In this document: one piece after another, positions 16,766 through 25,674 of the stretch
Layout of the letters: each line of letters opens with the position of its first letter
Position numbering within the stretch: position 1 is the stretch's first letter
Source of the DNA: Pedobacter sp. AK013
Lineage (GTDB): Bacteria > Bacteroidota > Bacteroidia > Sphingobacteriales > Sphingobacteriaceae
Direction: 5' to 3'
DNA length: 64,000 nucleotides
NCBI RefSeq assembly: GCF_014205835.1
Contig: NZ_JACHCQ010000022.1
Coordinates: 1-64,000 of the forward strand
Translations under genes and position numbers: made by a program
Notes under the pieces: generated by a model
Told to the model about the DNA's origin: nothing
The model's database searches: none
Seen by the model: only the letters and a program-made list of their open reading frames with translations

Positions 16766-17917
16766 TTATTTATCGAAATATTTTCGACTAAGTTGGTCGA
16801 AGGTAGGAACGTTATGAAAATGCCATTTATTGATCACTACTCCGTTCTTCATCAATAAAACACCAGGATTTGCTCTTACCATACTTTTTAAGGGCACGGC
16901 ATCGGCATAAAAAACCTCCGAAAACAGATTGTTCTTTTTGATAAAGGCCTGTGCATCCTGAGCAGAATTGGACGTAAGCAATACCGTACGGATATTAAAT
17001 TGCTGAGTAGCGTTTAAGGCCAAGGCGTTTAATTTACCAATAGCAGTTTCATTAGTTGAATGAAGATCGTAAGCCACAAAAATTAAATTATAGTAGGGGT
17101 TTTCGATCAGTTCTTTGGTATAATCAGTACCCGAAGCATCAGTAATGTTCAGATCTTTAATTTTTGGTTCAAAACCTTTCTTAACTAGTCTTTTTGCCGG
17201 TTCGCCGATAATTTCCCAATTGTTATCCTTCCAAATCTCAGTTTTAAGATAGGCTTTATCGCTCATATCTTTCTCTTCATTGGTTTTCTTGTTCTTTAAG
17301 TGATACATGATTTCAAACTCATCTGGTTTTTCTCCTGGAGGAATCACCATTAATGATGGAAGATGTGCACCAACTTTATAAGGCAGGAAGTCGATAATCG
17401 GCAAAACATTATAAGTATACAGTCCAAAACCTAAAGATATAACTGTTACGGCAATGGCAATATTTCTTTGAATGGTTTCTTTTTTGAACAAAGGCTGGAT
17501 CAGGTTCTTATTTAGAAAAATAACAATGATCAGCGCTAAAAGGATCAGGTCTTTACTGAACGATTGCCATGGGGTAAGTGGAATGGCATCGCCAAAACAG
17601 CCACAGCTGGTAACTACTTTGAACGCCGCAGATATAAATGTTAGCAGGGTAAAAAAGATAATGAGCAGCAATAAACCCCAGGCTACTTTTTCACTCCAGA
17701 AACCCAACAGCAATAAGGCCCCGAGAACAATTTCTAAAGTACAAAGTAAAATGGCAATACCAGTAGCCATCCCGCTCAGGAAATTCATGTGAAAAACTTC
17801 AAAATATTCCTGTAATTTATAGCCAAAGCCAAGCGGATCATTCGCTTTAATTAGTCCTGAAAATATGAATAAAGCACCGACAAAAATCCTGGAGAATCTT
17901 AAAAGTATGTTTCGCAT
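16766..17917 (-). CDS. BT_3928-like DoxX-type membrane protein with thioredoxin-like tail
   Basis: The 383-residue product begins with a DoxX-like four-helix membrane part (about 1-150; LLRFSRIFVGALFIFSGLIKANDPLGF), including a CGCFGDA motif of MauE/DoxX proteins. The C-terminal part (about 250-383) looks like a thioredoxin-like fold without a CXXC pair (LLMKNGVVINKWHFHNVPTF). This matches the Bacteroidota BT_3928 family. It probably works in envelope redox or energy conservation; no substrate is known. It is 2 bases upstream of the permease gene and 36 bases downstream of the DUF1599 gene. Confidence 0.88.
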   Translation of the reverse strand: MRNILLRFSRIFVGALFIFSGLIKANDPLGFGYKLQEYFEVFHMNFLSGMATGIAILLCTLEIVLGALLLLGFWSEKVAWGLLLLIIFFTLLTFISAAFKVVTSCGCFGDAIPLTPWQSFSKDLILLALIIVIFLNKNLIQPLFKKETIQRNIAIAVTVISLGFGLYTYNVLPIIDFLPYKVGAHLPSLMVIPPGEKPDEFEIMYHLKNKKTNEEKDMSDKAYLKTEIWKDNNWEIIGEPAKRLVKKGFEPKIKDLNITDASGTDYTKELIENPYYNLIFVAYDLHSTNETAIGKLNALALNATQQFNIRTVLLTSNSAQDAQAFIKKNNLFSEVFYADAVPLKSMVRANPGVLLMKNGVVINKWHFHNVPTFDQLSRKYFDK

Positions 17918-17953
17918 CTGTATGTATCTATTTTTTAAAGGCTATTATGCTAT

Positions 17954-18505
17954 TTATTTAACTCCGAGTTTAATTAGCGCGAAAACCGAATAGTTCAGCA
18001 TATCCTGATAATTCGCATTAACACCTTCCGAAGCCAGGGTTTGTCCCTCGTTATCTTCTATCTGTTTAACCCTAAAAATTTTCATTAAAATTAAGTCTGT
18101 TAATGAGCTAATGCGCATATCACGCCAAGCCTCTCCATAATCGTGATTTTTGGCAAACATTAAATCTTTGGTCTCCGTTACCTTTTCTTCAAACCTTTTT
18201 TCAACTTCGGCATAAGGCATTTCATTCGGGTCACTTTCAGTCAATTCGAGTTGCATCATGGCAATAATGCAATAGTTTACAATCCCAATATATTCGGATA
18301 TTACACCCTCTCCCACTTTGCTCACTTTTTTTTCCTCCAAAGTACGAATGCGCTGCGCTTTAATAAAAATCTGATCCGTGATCGAACTTGGCCTCAATAT
18401 CCGCCACGCTGTGCCATAATCTTTAGTTTTTTTTAAAAATAATGATCTGCAAACTGCAATCACTTCATCGAATTCTGTAGAGGTATTTGTTTGTGCCAAA
18501 GCCAA
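17954..18505 (-). CDS. DUF1599 protein (duplicated MazG-like domain)
   Basis: The 183-residue product contains two copies of one domain: KTKDYGTAWRILRPSSITDQ at about 26-45 and KNHDYGEAWRDMRISSLTDL at about 119-138. DUF1599 resembles nucleotide-pyrophosphohydrolase-like all-alpha folds; the reaction is unproven. The start appears to be TTG at 18505; an in-frame stop lies upstream and no ATG lies between. It is the first gene of the run ending at aroK and is divergent from folP by 94 bp. Confidence 0.85.
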   Translation of the reverse strand: MALAQTNTSTEFDEVIAVCRSLFLKKTKDYGTAWRILRPSSITDQIFIKAQRIRTLEEKKVSKVGEGVISEYIGIVNYCIIAMMQLELTESDPNEMPYAEVEKRFEEKVTETKDLMFAKNHDYGEAWRDMRISSLTDLILMKIFRVKQIEDNEGQTLASEGVNANYQDMLNYSVFALIKLGVK

Positions 18506-18599
18506 TAATTATTTAGTTTTTAGTGTATTTTTGTCGTGAAAAAACAAAAGCTAAAGATACATTTTTAAAGCGAAACCCAAATCCCCGAAAGGGTTTATT

Positions 18600-19451
18600 A
18601 TGGCAGAAAAAAACTTTTTTGAGCCCAAACAAAGCTTAAACATTAAAGGTAAGCTTATCGATTTAAGTACGCCAAAAGTGATGGGGATTTTAAACATTAC
18701 CCCAGATTCTTTTTACAGCAATAGTCGCACAAAATCGATAGATGAAGCTTTAAGCAAAGCGGCCCAGTACTTAAGTGAAGGTGCTACATTTATTGATATA
18801 GGCGGATACTCATCCAGACCAGGCGCCAAGGATATTTCTACCAATGAAGAGGTTGACCGCTTGGTACCAGTGGTAGAAAATTTAGTAAAAACATTTCCGG
18901 AGGCAGTTATTTCCATCGATACTTTCAGGGCGAAAGTTGCTCAGGAAACCATTTCTGCAGGTGCGCATATCATTAACGATATTGCCGCTGGCGATATGGA
19001 TGAACAGATGTTCGAGACTGTAGCCAAGCTGCAAGTACCATACATCATGATGCACATGCAAGGTACGCCTCAAAACATGCAGCAAAATCCGGTTTATAGC
19101 AATGTATTGCTAGAAGTAATTGATTATCTGGCGAAAAAAATTGCCGCCCTTAAGGCCCTGCACATCCATGATGTAATTATTGATCCTGGTTTTGGCTTCG
19201 GAAAAACGATCGAGCATAATTACGAACTACTTAAACAGATGGAGGCTTTTAAAATTTTCAAACTCCCAGTTTTAGTAGGCTTCTCGCGTAAAGGAATGAT
19301 TTATAAAACGCTTGGTACTACGGCAGCAGAAGCGCTGAACGGAACCACGGTACTTAATACTATTGCGCTGCAAAAAGGAGCCAGAATTTTAAGGGTACAT
19401 GATGTTAAGGAAGCAGTAGAATGTGTGCAGTTGGTGGAGATGTTGGGTTAA
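18600..19451 (+). CDS. folP: Dihydropteroate synthase
   Basis: This enzyme condenses p-aminobenzoate with hydroxymethyldihydropterin diphosphate in folate synthesis. The 283-residue TIM barrel shows VMGILNITPDSF (27-38), the IDIGGYSSRPGA loop, VISIDTF, IINDIAAGD, IIDPGFGFGK and the late GFSRKGMIY motif. All pterin- and phosphate-binding motifs are intact. The gene is divergent from the DUF1599 operon and followed 224 bases later by the c-di-AMP synthase. Confidence 0.96.
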   Translation: MAEKNFFEPKQSLNIKGKLIDLSTPKVMGILNITPDSFYSNSRTKSIDEALSKAAQYLSEGATFIDIGGYSSRPGAKDISTNEEVDRLVPVVENLVKTFPEAVISIDTFRAKVAQETISAGAHIINDIAAGDMDEQMFETVAKLQVPYIMMHMQGTPQNMQQNPVYSNVLLEVIDYLAKKIAALKALHIHDVIIDPGFGFGKTIEHNYELLKQMEAFKIFKLPVLVGFSRKGMIYKTLGTTAAEALNGTTVLNTIALQKGARILRVHDVKEAVECVQLVEMLG

Positions 19452-19534
19452 ACTGCCGCTATTGGATTAATTACCTTGGTCAAATATTTGTTATTATATC
19501 CTAAAATGATCAAGGTGATGACTCCTCTTAGGTT

Positions 19535-19598
19535 CGTCCTGCTGAACTTGTTTCAGCATCTATTCTCAAGAGACCCTGAAATAAATTCAGGGTGACGA
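19535..19598. repeat. Double palindromic intergenic repeat
   Basis: Two palindromes of the GTCA...TGAC family lie in tandem: GCTGAACTTGTTTCAGC (19541-19557) and CCCTGAATTTATTTCAGGG-type (19574-19592 on the plus strand as CCCTGAAATAAATTCAGGG). They sit between folP and cdaA, in transcript from folP. Confidence 0.75.
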
Positions 19599-19675
19599 TC
19601 TTTATTAAACAATTAACCAGTTTAAACAATTAACCGATATTGTAAACTGAAAACCGTTTTACTATATTGCCATTA

Positions 19676-20467
19676 ATGAAAGGATTAGATTTTGATTTTG
19701 TAAAATTCACCATTACCGATGTGGTTGACATTGTGCTTGTGGCACTTTTAATCTATTACGTTTATACCCTAATCCGCAATACCTTAGCTGTTAATTTGCT
19801 GGTTGGAATGCTTATTATCGCAATATTCTATCGTATTGTTGATGCTTTGCACATGAAGCTACTTACAGCCATCATAGAGAAATTTATGAGTGTGGGAATT
19901 ATTGCATTGATTGTGATCTTCCACCCAGAGATCAGGCGTTTCCTTTTACTGATCGGAAAAAATGCTTTTTTACAAAAAAATAAGGCCTGGTGGGGGTATT
20001 TATTTGGCCGAAAAGAGATTGAAAGAAATAATTTAACCCGTATAAAACCAATTATCGACGCCTGTAAAAGCATGAAGAAAACGCGTACAGGAGCATTAAT
20101 GGTATTTGTTAAATTCTACGATGAGCAGTTTTTTGCCAATAGCTGTGAGCTTGTTGATGCCAAAATATCAAAACGTTTGCTGGAAAGTATCTTTCAGAAA
20201 AACAGTCCGCTGCATGATGGGGCCGTGGTTATTTCTGAAAACAAGATTAAAAGTGCCAGTTGTATTTTGCCTTTAACGGATAACGACCAGTTACCTTCAC
20301 AGTTCGGTTTAAGGCACCGCGCAGGTATTGGCGTTTCTGAAACAACCGATGCCGTTGCAGTAATTATTTCAGAAGAAACCGGAGAAATATCTTATGCCAA
20401 ACAGGGCCGTGTAAGGATGAATGTTTCTTTCGGAGAACTGGAAAAATTGCTCAATAAGGATTTTTAG
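19676..20467 (+). CDS. cdaA: Membrane diadenylate cyclase CdaA (c-di-AMP synthase)
   Basis: The 263-residue product has three N-terminal membrane helices (about 15-85) and a DAC domain. The catalytic DGA motif (181-183, PLHDGAVVI) and RHR motif (213-215, GLRHRAGIGVSE) are intact, so it should condense two ATP into c-di-AMP. C-di-AMP controls potassium and osmotic balance and cell-wall state in many bacteria. The ATG at 19676 was chosen over an in-frame TTG nine bases upstream. Confidence 0.94.
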   Translation: MKGLDFDFVKFTITDVVDIVLVALLIYYVYTLIRNTLAVNLLVGMLIIAIFYRIVDALHMKLLTAIIEKFMSVGIIALIVIFHPEIRRFLLLIGKNAFLQKNKAWWGYLFGRKEIERNNLTRIKPIIDACKSMKKTRTGALMVFVKFYDEQFFANSCELVDAKISKRLLESIFQKNSPLHDGAVVISENKIKSASCILPLTDNDQLPSQFGLRHRAGIGVSETTDAVAVIISEETGEISYAKQGRVRMNVSFGELEKLLNKDF

Positions 20468-20626
20468 TAATCACAGGTGACGATCCAGTAAAATAACCTC
20501 CCAGTAAAAGCTAATCTTATTCATCAACCCATTAAACGCAAAATGGTAAATGTTTCCATTCACCATTTCATTATAAATTGAAATTATCTTTTATCGGTAT
20601 AATCTCCCAATCTGTGTAATCATTTC

Positions 20627-21037
20627 CTAGCAGTATTGCTCAAAAGCACCGATCAGATTATCAGCGATCATTTGCGCTGGTCTACCCTCAATCTGGTGAC
20701 GCTCGATCATGTGAACCAATTTACCATCTTTAAATAAAGCCATTGCCGGAGAAGATGGCGGAAAAGGCATCATGTAATTTCTAGCCTGATCTACTGCTTC
20801 TTTTTCCATACCTGCAAAAACAGTAACCAATTTATCAGGATGTTTTTCATGTGCAGCCGCTGCTCTAGCCGCTGGGCGTGCATTTGCTGCCGCGCAACCG
20901 CAAACAGAGTTTACAACTACCAATACAGTTCCCTCGCCTTTAATAGCTTGATCTACGTCTGCTGCATTTTTTAACTCTTGAAAACCAACGGTGGTTAATT
21001 CCTTACGCATTGGCTCTACTAAATATTCTGGATACAT
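20627..21037 (-). CDS. Bacilliredoxin BrxA/BrxB (YphP/YqiW family)
   Basis: The 136-residue thioredoxin-like protein has the family CGC active site (C46-G47-C48 in VNSVCGCAAANARP) and the GMEKEAVDQAR and PFPPSSPA segments. Bacilliredoxins remove bacillithiol from protein mixed disulfides. YpdA, the bacillithiol disulfide reductase, is encoded at 51.0 kb, which supports a working bacillithiol system. The gene stands alone, convergent with cdaA. Confidence 0.94.
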   Translation of the reverse strand: MYPEYLVEPMRKELTTVGFQELKNAADVDQAIKGEGTVLVVVNSVCGCAAANARPAARAAAAHEKHPDKLVTVFAGMEKEAVDQARNYMMPFPPSSPAMALFKDGKLVHMIERHQIEGRPAQMIADNLIGAFEQYC

Positions 21038-21134
21038 TATCTTAGTTTTTTATTTACAATATCAATGGTACAAAAATAAGAAAATCGAATGGCATGCACC
21101 ATCCGATTTATATTTTTAAGGTAAAATTAATTAT

Positions 21135-21614
21135 CTATTTCAAGCCTTTGATAAAGTTATCAAACATCTGAGGATTAGCGATGGCTCCAGCTATGACTAA
21201 TATAACCATCACGATAAATAGTGCACTTAAAATGGTTGCAATCATTCCACAGATCTTGCCTGCTTTTGCATTTTTATATGATGATTCTGTATATAAACTC
21301 GGATTGAACCGATATTTTTTCATATCGCCAGCTCCTAATATCCAAGCTATTACGCCGAATATCAATCCAAATATGCCGTAAAAACAGCACGCAGGTATAG
21401 CCAAAATACCCAACACAAGAGAAGCTGTAGCATTTGGTAAGTTCTGCTGACCAAAGCCTCCTCCTCCAAACTGGCTAAATGGCGGTGGTTGTTGAAAGGG
21501 TGGTGGGGTTACTGGCCCATTACCCCAAGGCTGAAATGGGGCAGGTTCTGGTTTTTGATCTTTTGAAAGATCAATAGGTTTATTTTCCTGAGGGGTCTCT
21601 TGTTCTTCTGACAT
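21135..21614 (-). CDS. CCC-motif membrane protein
   Basis: The 159-residue product has a Pro/Gln/Phe-rich cytoplasmic N-terminal tail (about 20-55) and two membrane segments around ATASLVLGILAIPACCFYG and a later MIATILSALFIVMVILVIAG. It matches a small Bacteroidota CCC-motif membrane protein family of unknown role, here with ACC rather than CCC. It is the last gene of a run of small envelope proteins. Confidence 0.78.
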   Translation of the reverse strand: MSEEQETPQENKPIDLSKDQKPEPAPFQPWGNGPVTPPPFQQPPPFSQFGGGGFGQQNLPNATASLVLGILAIPACCFYGIFGLIFGVIAWILGAGDMKKYRFNPSLYTESSYKNAKAGKICGMIATILSALFIVMVILVIAGAIANPQMFDNFIKGLK

Positions 21615-21622
21615 AGCTGTAT

Positions 21623-21943
21623 TTAGATCAATTGGTGAGTGTATATTTTGTAAATGTAATTGATTAAAATAATTACTGCAACTCCTGCAAAAACGATTTT
21701 GATGAGCTGTGCCCCAAATTTAAAATCTACTTTTAGGTGTACGATGGTAAATAACACCACAAAAACGAGTGGGATTGTTGCGGGATAAAATTTAAACGAT
21801 GCGATTAAATCCCCTTTAAAAAGGGCCAAAACCGAACGTTGCAAACCACATCCTGGACAATCTATCCCAAAATTCGCTTTAAAGGGACAGCTAAAAAGGT
21901 GATTTCCCAGCCAATCTAGAAAACTATGTTGCGGTTGAGCCAT
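21623..21943 (-). CDS. DUF2752 membrane protein
   Basis: The 106-residue product carries the DUF2752 signature CPGCGLQRS (FGIDCPGCGLQRS) and two further membrane helices. The Cys pair may bind metal or be redox-active; the function is unknown. It overlaps the DUF1232 gene by 20 bp and lies 8 bases upstream of the CCC-motif gene. Confidence 0.9.
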   Translation of the reverse strand: MAQPQHSFLDWLGNHLFSCPFKANFGIDCPGCGLQRSVLALFKGDLIASFKFYPATIPLVFVVLFTIVHLKVDFKFGAQLIKIVFAGVAVIILINYIYKIYTHQLI

Positions 21944-22358
21944 TTATATCACCAATAAATTTTCCCTGGGCATCTTTCCAGGCTTTATACTTCTCCAGGT
22001 CTTTAATCACTTGCCTGTACACCAGGTTTAGGATATAAATATCATCAACAAAGCCCAGAACAGGTACAAAATCCGGAATTACATCAATAGGAGATAAAAA
22101 ATAAATCAGTCCTCCTAAAATGGCAATGATTGATCTTTTAGGAATTTCGGTATAATCGCCGTTCACATAATCTTTAGAAACAGCAAATAACAATACCAGC
22201 TTGGCCCAAACCCCTTCTAAATCGCCTTTATTGGTTACTGCCTTACCAAGCGCGTCTTTAATCGTATTGCTGGCTTTGGTTTTATCACTTAAGATTACCG
22301 AAGCTTTGCTTTGCGATTTTTTGAAGAAACCCAATATTTTTTCCCTGTTCAATTTCAT
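21924..22358 (-). CDS. DUF1232 (YkvA-like) membrane protein
   Basis: The 144-residue product has the YkvA/DUF1232 core SIIAILGGLIYFLSPIDVIPD followed by FVPVLGFVDDIYIL, a membrane hairpin with the conserved SPIDxIPD motif. The role is unknown. The gene is in a tight run with DUF2752 (20-bp overlap) and lies 17 bases downstream of the YARHG lipoprotein gene. Confidence 0.92.
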   Translation of the reverse strand: MKLNREKILGFFKKSQSKASVILSDKTKASNTIKDALGKAVTNKGDLEGVWAKLVLLFAVSKDYVNGDYTEIPKRSIIAILGGLIYFLSPIDVIPDFVPVLGFVDDIYILNLVYRQVIKDLEKYKAWKDAQGKFIGDINGSTAT

Positions 22359-22375
22359 GGTTAATCCTTTACAAA

Positions 22376-23263
22376 TTAACGGCCAAAAGCATCATAATTG
22401 TCTTCCGCGTATTTAGTAAAACGATCTAATAACTTGATATTTTTATTTTCTATCGGTGTTAAATCATTATCAACGTTATTTTTAACAGGAACATACCATT
22501 CTACAGGATCGAAAAAATTTCTAAAAGTTTGTTTTTTAAAGGCATAGCCATGTCTGGCGAAAATGGTATTTTTAATAATCTGCAGATCTAGTTTTCTTAA
22601 ATTCTTTACATCTTCTTCTTTGAGCACAGCGGTTGAAGCATTTAACTTAAAAATCTGATCGGAGGCGCTTCTGTAAAAAGCATTTGCCTCTAGGGTATCT
22701 ATTTTTCCGTCTTCTGCAGTATCCACTCTTTTTATCATTTTATGATCGCTCCAGTCTACATAACTGCTTTCGCTTGGCAACATTAGGTTAGCATTGTAAG
22801 TAAATGCCTTTTTAATGAGCTTAAAGTACCTTTCGGGCCATTTCAATTCAGTTTTATAAGCGTTCCATTTACCGATTAAGGTATCGCCAACTAGAGTGAT
22901 CTCAAACTTTCCATCGTACTTATCGCTGCCTGGTTCATCTAACACAAAAGTGATTTTCCCACCATCGTCAAATAGTTTACCTAATAATGGCCGGCTGTTC
23001 CCTGAAACCACACTCTGAGCAATCACCGTATCTTTGGTTATCTTTTTAATATTAATATTGAGTTTTCTTACCGCATCAGTCATATCGCCATCGTATTCCA
23101 GTTCATCTTCCGAATAAAAATCGCCGACCCAAAAACCGTAAAGTTCTTTGTGGATTTCCGGTTGAGCTACCTCAATGGCCTTTTTTTGTTCATTTGTTTT
23201 TTTAGTATCCCTGCAAGAAAGCATCAAAAATGGGAACAGCGCTAATAATAAGATCTTTTTCAT
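22376..23263 (-). CDS. YARHG-domain lipoprotein
   Basis: The 295-residue product starts with a lipobox ending LMLSC (C17). A beta-rich domain fills about 40-150 (GFWVGDFYSEDELEYDGD...LVGDTLIGKW), and a C-terminal YARHG domain is visible as NTIFARHGYAFKKQTFRNFF. YARHG domains occur on exported proteins and are thought to bind the envelope. The ATG at 23263 is preferred over a TTG one codon upstream. It starts four bases after the DUF2306 gene ends. Confidence 0.85.
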   Translation of the reverse strand: MKKILLLALFPFLMLSCRDTKKTNEQKKAIEVAQPEIHKELYGFWVGDFYSEDELEYDGDMTDAVRKLNINIKKITKDTVIAQSVVSGNSRPLLGKLFDDGGKITFVLDEPGSDKYDGKFEITLVGDTLIGKWNAYKTELKWPERYFKLIKKAFTYNANLMLPSESSYVDWSDHKMIKRVDTAEDGKIDTLEANAFYRSASDQIFKLNASTAVLKEEDVKNLRKLDLQIIKNTIFARHGYAFKKQTFRNFFDPVEWYVPVKNNVDNDLTPIENKNIKLLDRFTKYAEDNYDAFGR

Positions 23264-23266
23264 CAA

Positions 23267-23893
23267 TTAAATTATTTTCCGTTTAATGAGCCATTCGGCA
23301 ATTAATAAATTGGGTATCCAGCCTAACCAGGCTATAATCTGGTAAACATCCATTGGTGCCAGATGAAATAAATATACTAAAATAACTTTCCATAACCTTA
23401 AGGTAATGGCTGAAGTTGCCAAAGCAAAACTGCGGTACATAAACTTTTTATGGTCGGTGACTTTCCTTTTCAAAATCAGCAGAACCGCCTTTAAGGTAAA
23501 CCAGAACCATAAAACACCTAAAATAACAAATGAGGTTTTAGCCATTAAACCGCCATTTGCAAACCAGCCGATAAAAACGCCAGAGGGTGCGGCAAATAAC
23601 AATACAAAGCTTGCATACAAATAGCCCAACCATTTATGTGCCTTGGGATATTTAGCTAAAATTTTAGAATTAAACTGCGTAAAACCAGCTAACAGTACAA
23701 ATATGGCACTGTAGACATGGATGTAAAATATGGGAAGATAGGCTTTGATTCCTGATACTTCAGTCTGTTTAATCTGCAGAAAAGAAACTTCACCGCTCAT
23801 TGGGATATACCGTAAAGTAATCTGCACCATTAACACAAAGAAATAGGCAAAAAACAATAGCCAGGCCACACGTTTATAGCTGATATTTTTCAT
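23267..23893 (-). CDS. DUF2306 membrane protein
   Basis: The 208-residue product has about six membrane spans. The segments HVYSAIFVLLAGFTQF, KAHKWLGYLYA and HKKFMYRSFALATSAITLR match DUF2306, whose conserved histidines resemble haem- or metal-binding membrane proteins such as cytochrome b561-like folds. The role is unknown. It is the first gene of a five-gene minus-strand envelope-protein run. Confidence 0.87.
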   Translation of the reverse strand: MKNISYKRVAWLLFFAYFFVLMVQITLRYIPMSGEVSFLQIKQTEVSGIKAYLPIFYIHVYSAIFVLLAGFTQFNSKILAKYPKAHKWLGYLYASFVLLFAAPSGVFIGWFANGGLMAKTSFVILGVLWFWFTLKAVLLILKRKVTDHKKFMYRSFALATSAITLRLWKVILVYLFHLAPMDVYQIIAWLGWIPNLLIAEWLIKRKII

Positions 23894-23983
23894 CTATTTT
23901 TTTGTTAAAGAATGCCAATAACTTATATCGAAAGCAATTGCGATCAATTTCCACAGGCTCATACTGACATACCTAAATCAAGG

Positions 23984-25501
23984 TTAAGCTGATTTCATCA
24001 TCTCCAAAATATCATCAACATATTTACGCTCATTGGCTAAACGTGGTACTTTGTGTTGTCCGCCGAGTTTATCTTTCGCCTTTAACCAATTGTAAAAGGT
24101 ATTTGCGGGTGCGTTGTGCACTTTAGGGCGGGCTAAAGCCATATCTTTAAACCGTTTGGCATCGTAATCAGAGTTAACTTCACGCAAGGTCCGATCCATT
24201 ACATCAACAAATTTTTCAAAATCGTTAGGCTGTTTATCGAATTCGATGATCCATTCGTGCCCACCGGCTTTTTCATCTTTAAAGTAGATCGGTCCGGCCG
24301 TATAATCTTTTATTTCTGCGCCGGTTTCCTGGCAAGCCTTAGTTAAGGCCTGTTCTGCATTATCAATGATCACTTCTTCACCAAAAGCATTGATAAAATG
24401 TTTTGTACGCCCGGTAATTTTTATGCGGTAAGGAGAAAGCGAGGTAAACTGAATGGTATCGCCAATCATATAGCGCCACAAACCACCATTTGTAGAAATT
24501 ACGATGGCGTAATTTTTATGCAACTCTACTTCACCCAGCATCAATGCCTTAGGATTTTCTTCACAGATATTCTCCATTGGCACAAATTCATAAAAAATAC
24601 CATAATCGAGCATCAGCAACATTTCTTCTGAGTTATCCTGATCCTGAATACCAAAAAATCCTTCTGATGCATTATAGGTTTCGAGATAATACATGTCGGC
24701 GGATGGGATGAGCTGTTTAAACTGTTCACGATAAGGTGCGAAGTTTACCGCACCGTGAATATACAATTCGAGGTTCGGCCAAACTTCCAGTAAATTGTGC
24801 TTTCCCGTAAGTTCGAGCACCTTTTTAGCCAGTACAATAGTCCATGTTGGCACCCCCGAAATACTGGTTACATTTTCGTTGATAGTGGCTTCTGCCATTC
24901 TATCCATCTTAATTTCGTAATTATCCATCAAAGCGATAGACATATCAGGCGTGCGGTAGTATTCTGCCCAAATTGGCAGGTTTTTGATCAGCACGGCAGA
25001 TAAATCACCATAAAAACAATCTTCATTTAACTGATTAACCTGATGGCTACCGCCTAAAACCAAACCTTTTCCGGTAAACATCTGGTTATCGGGACGGTTA
25101 TTGCAGTAAATGGATAGCATATCTTTACCACCTTTAAAGTGGCACTCTTCCAGCGATTCTGGAGAAACCGGGATAAATTTACTTCTATCGCTCGTGGTAC
25201 CTGATGATTTTGCAAACCATTTGATATCAGATGGCCAAAGAATATTCTGTTCGCCATTCAGCATGCGCTCAATGTAAGGCTTCAGTGTATCGTAATTTTG
25301 GATCGGAACACGTTCCTGATATTGTTGTGGAGTCAAGATGGTTTTATAATCGTATAGTTTGCCCCATTCGGTATTTTCGGCACTATCAATCAAGGTATGA
25401 AACCACTCTTCCTGAACGTCGTAAGGATATTTCATAAAAAGCTCGATCTGGTGGATCCGCTTTTTCATTAACCAGGTAAAAATTGAATTTACAAATGCCA
25501 T
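23984..25501 (-). CDS. GH3 family acyl-acid-amide synthetase-like protein
   Basis: The 505-residue protein is a member of the GH3 family known for plant auxin and jasmonate conjugation; bacterial homologues are common in Bacteroidota, with unknown substrates. Motifs seen are the P-loop-like SSGTTSDRSKFIPVS, the LETYNASEGFFGIQD adenylate motif, and GRTKHFINAFGEEVI. The enzyme probably adenylates a carboxylic acid and joins it to an amine. No signal peptide is present. Confidence 0.9.
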   Translation of the reverse strand: MAFVNSIFTWLMKKRIHQIELFMKYPYDVQEEWFHTLIDSAENTEWGKLYDYKTILTPQQYQERVPIQNYDTLKPYIERMLNGEQNILWPSDIKWFAKSSGTTSDRSKFIPVSPESLEECHFKGGKDMLSIYCNNRPDNQMFTGKGLVLGGSHQVNQLNEDCFYGDLSAVLIKNLPIWAEYYRTPDMSIALMDNYEIKMDRMAEATINENVTSISGVPTWTIVLAKKVLELTGKHNLLEVWPNLELYIHGAVNFAPYREQFKQLIPSADMYYLETYNASEGFFGIQDQDNSEEMLLMLDYGIFYEFVPMENICEENPKALMLGEVELHKNYAIVISTNGGLWRYMIGDTIQFTSLSPYRIKITGRTKHFINAFGEEVIIDNAEQALTKACQETGAEIKDYTAGPIYFKDEKAGGHEWIIEFDKQPNDFEKFVDVMDRTLREVNSDYDAKRFKDMALARPKVHNAPANTFYNWLKAKDKLGGQHKVPRLANERKYVDDILEMMKSA

Positions 25502-25674
25502 TTTTAAATGTTAAAATTAATGAGCTTCATTTTACCACAGATTTTCACAGATAAGCACAGATTTTTATACGGCGTAAATAATTTTATAGCAGTTTGTTTT
25601 AACATCGCGATTAGGCAACACACCAAATTAGAATTTGTTTGTCCACAGAAATACTTTTGTTGGTGATTAATTTA
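25502..25674. repeat. CACAGATT-type repeat upstream of the GH3 gene
   Basis: Positions 25533-25566 contain ACCACAGATTTTCACAGAT and AGCACAGATT words, the same small dispersed family as at 5572 and 60612. The rest of the gap is AT-rich with no gene. Confidence 0.5.
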
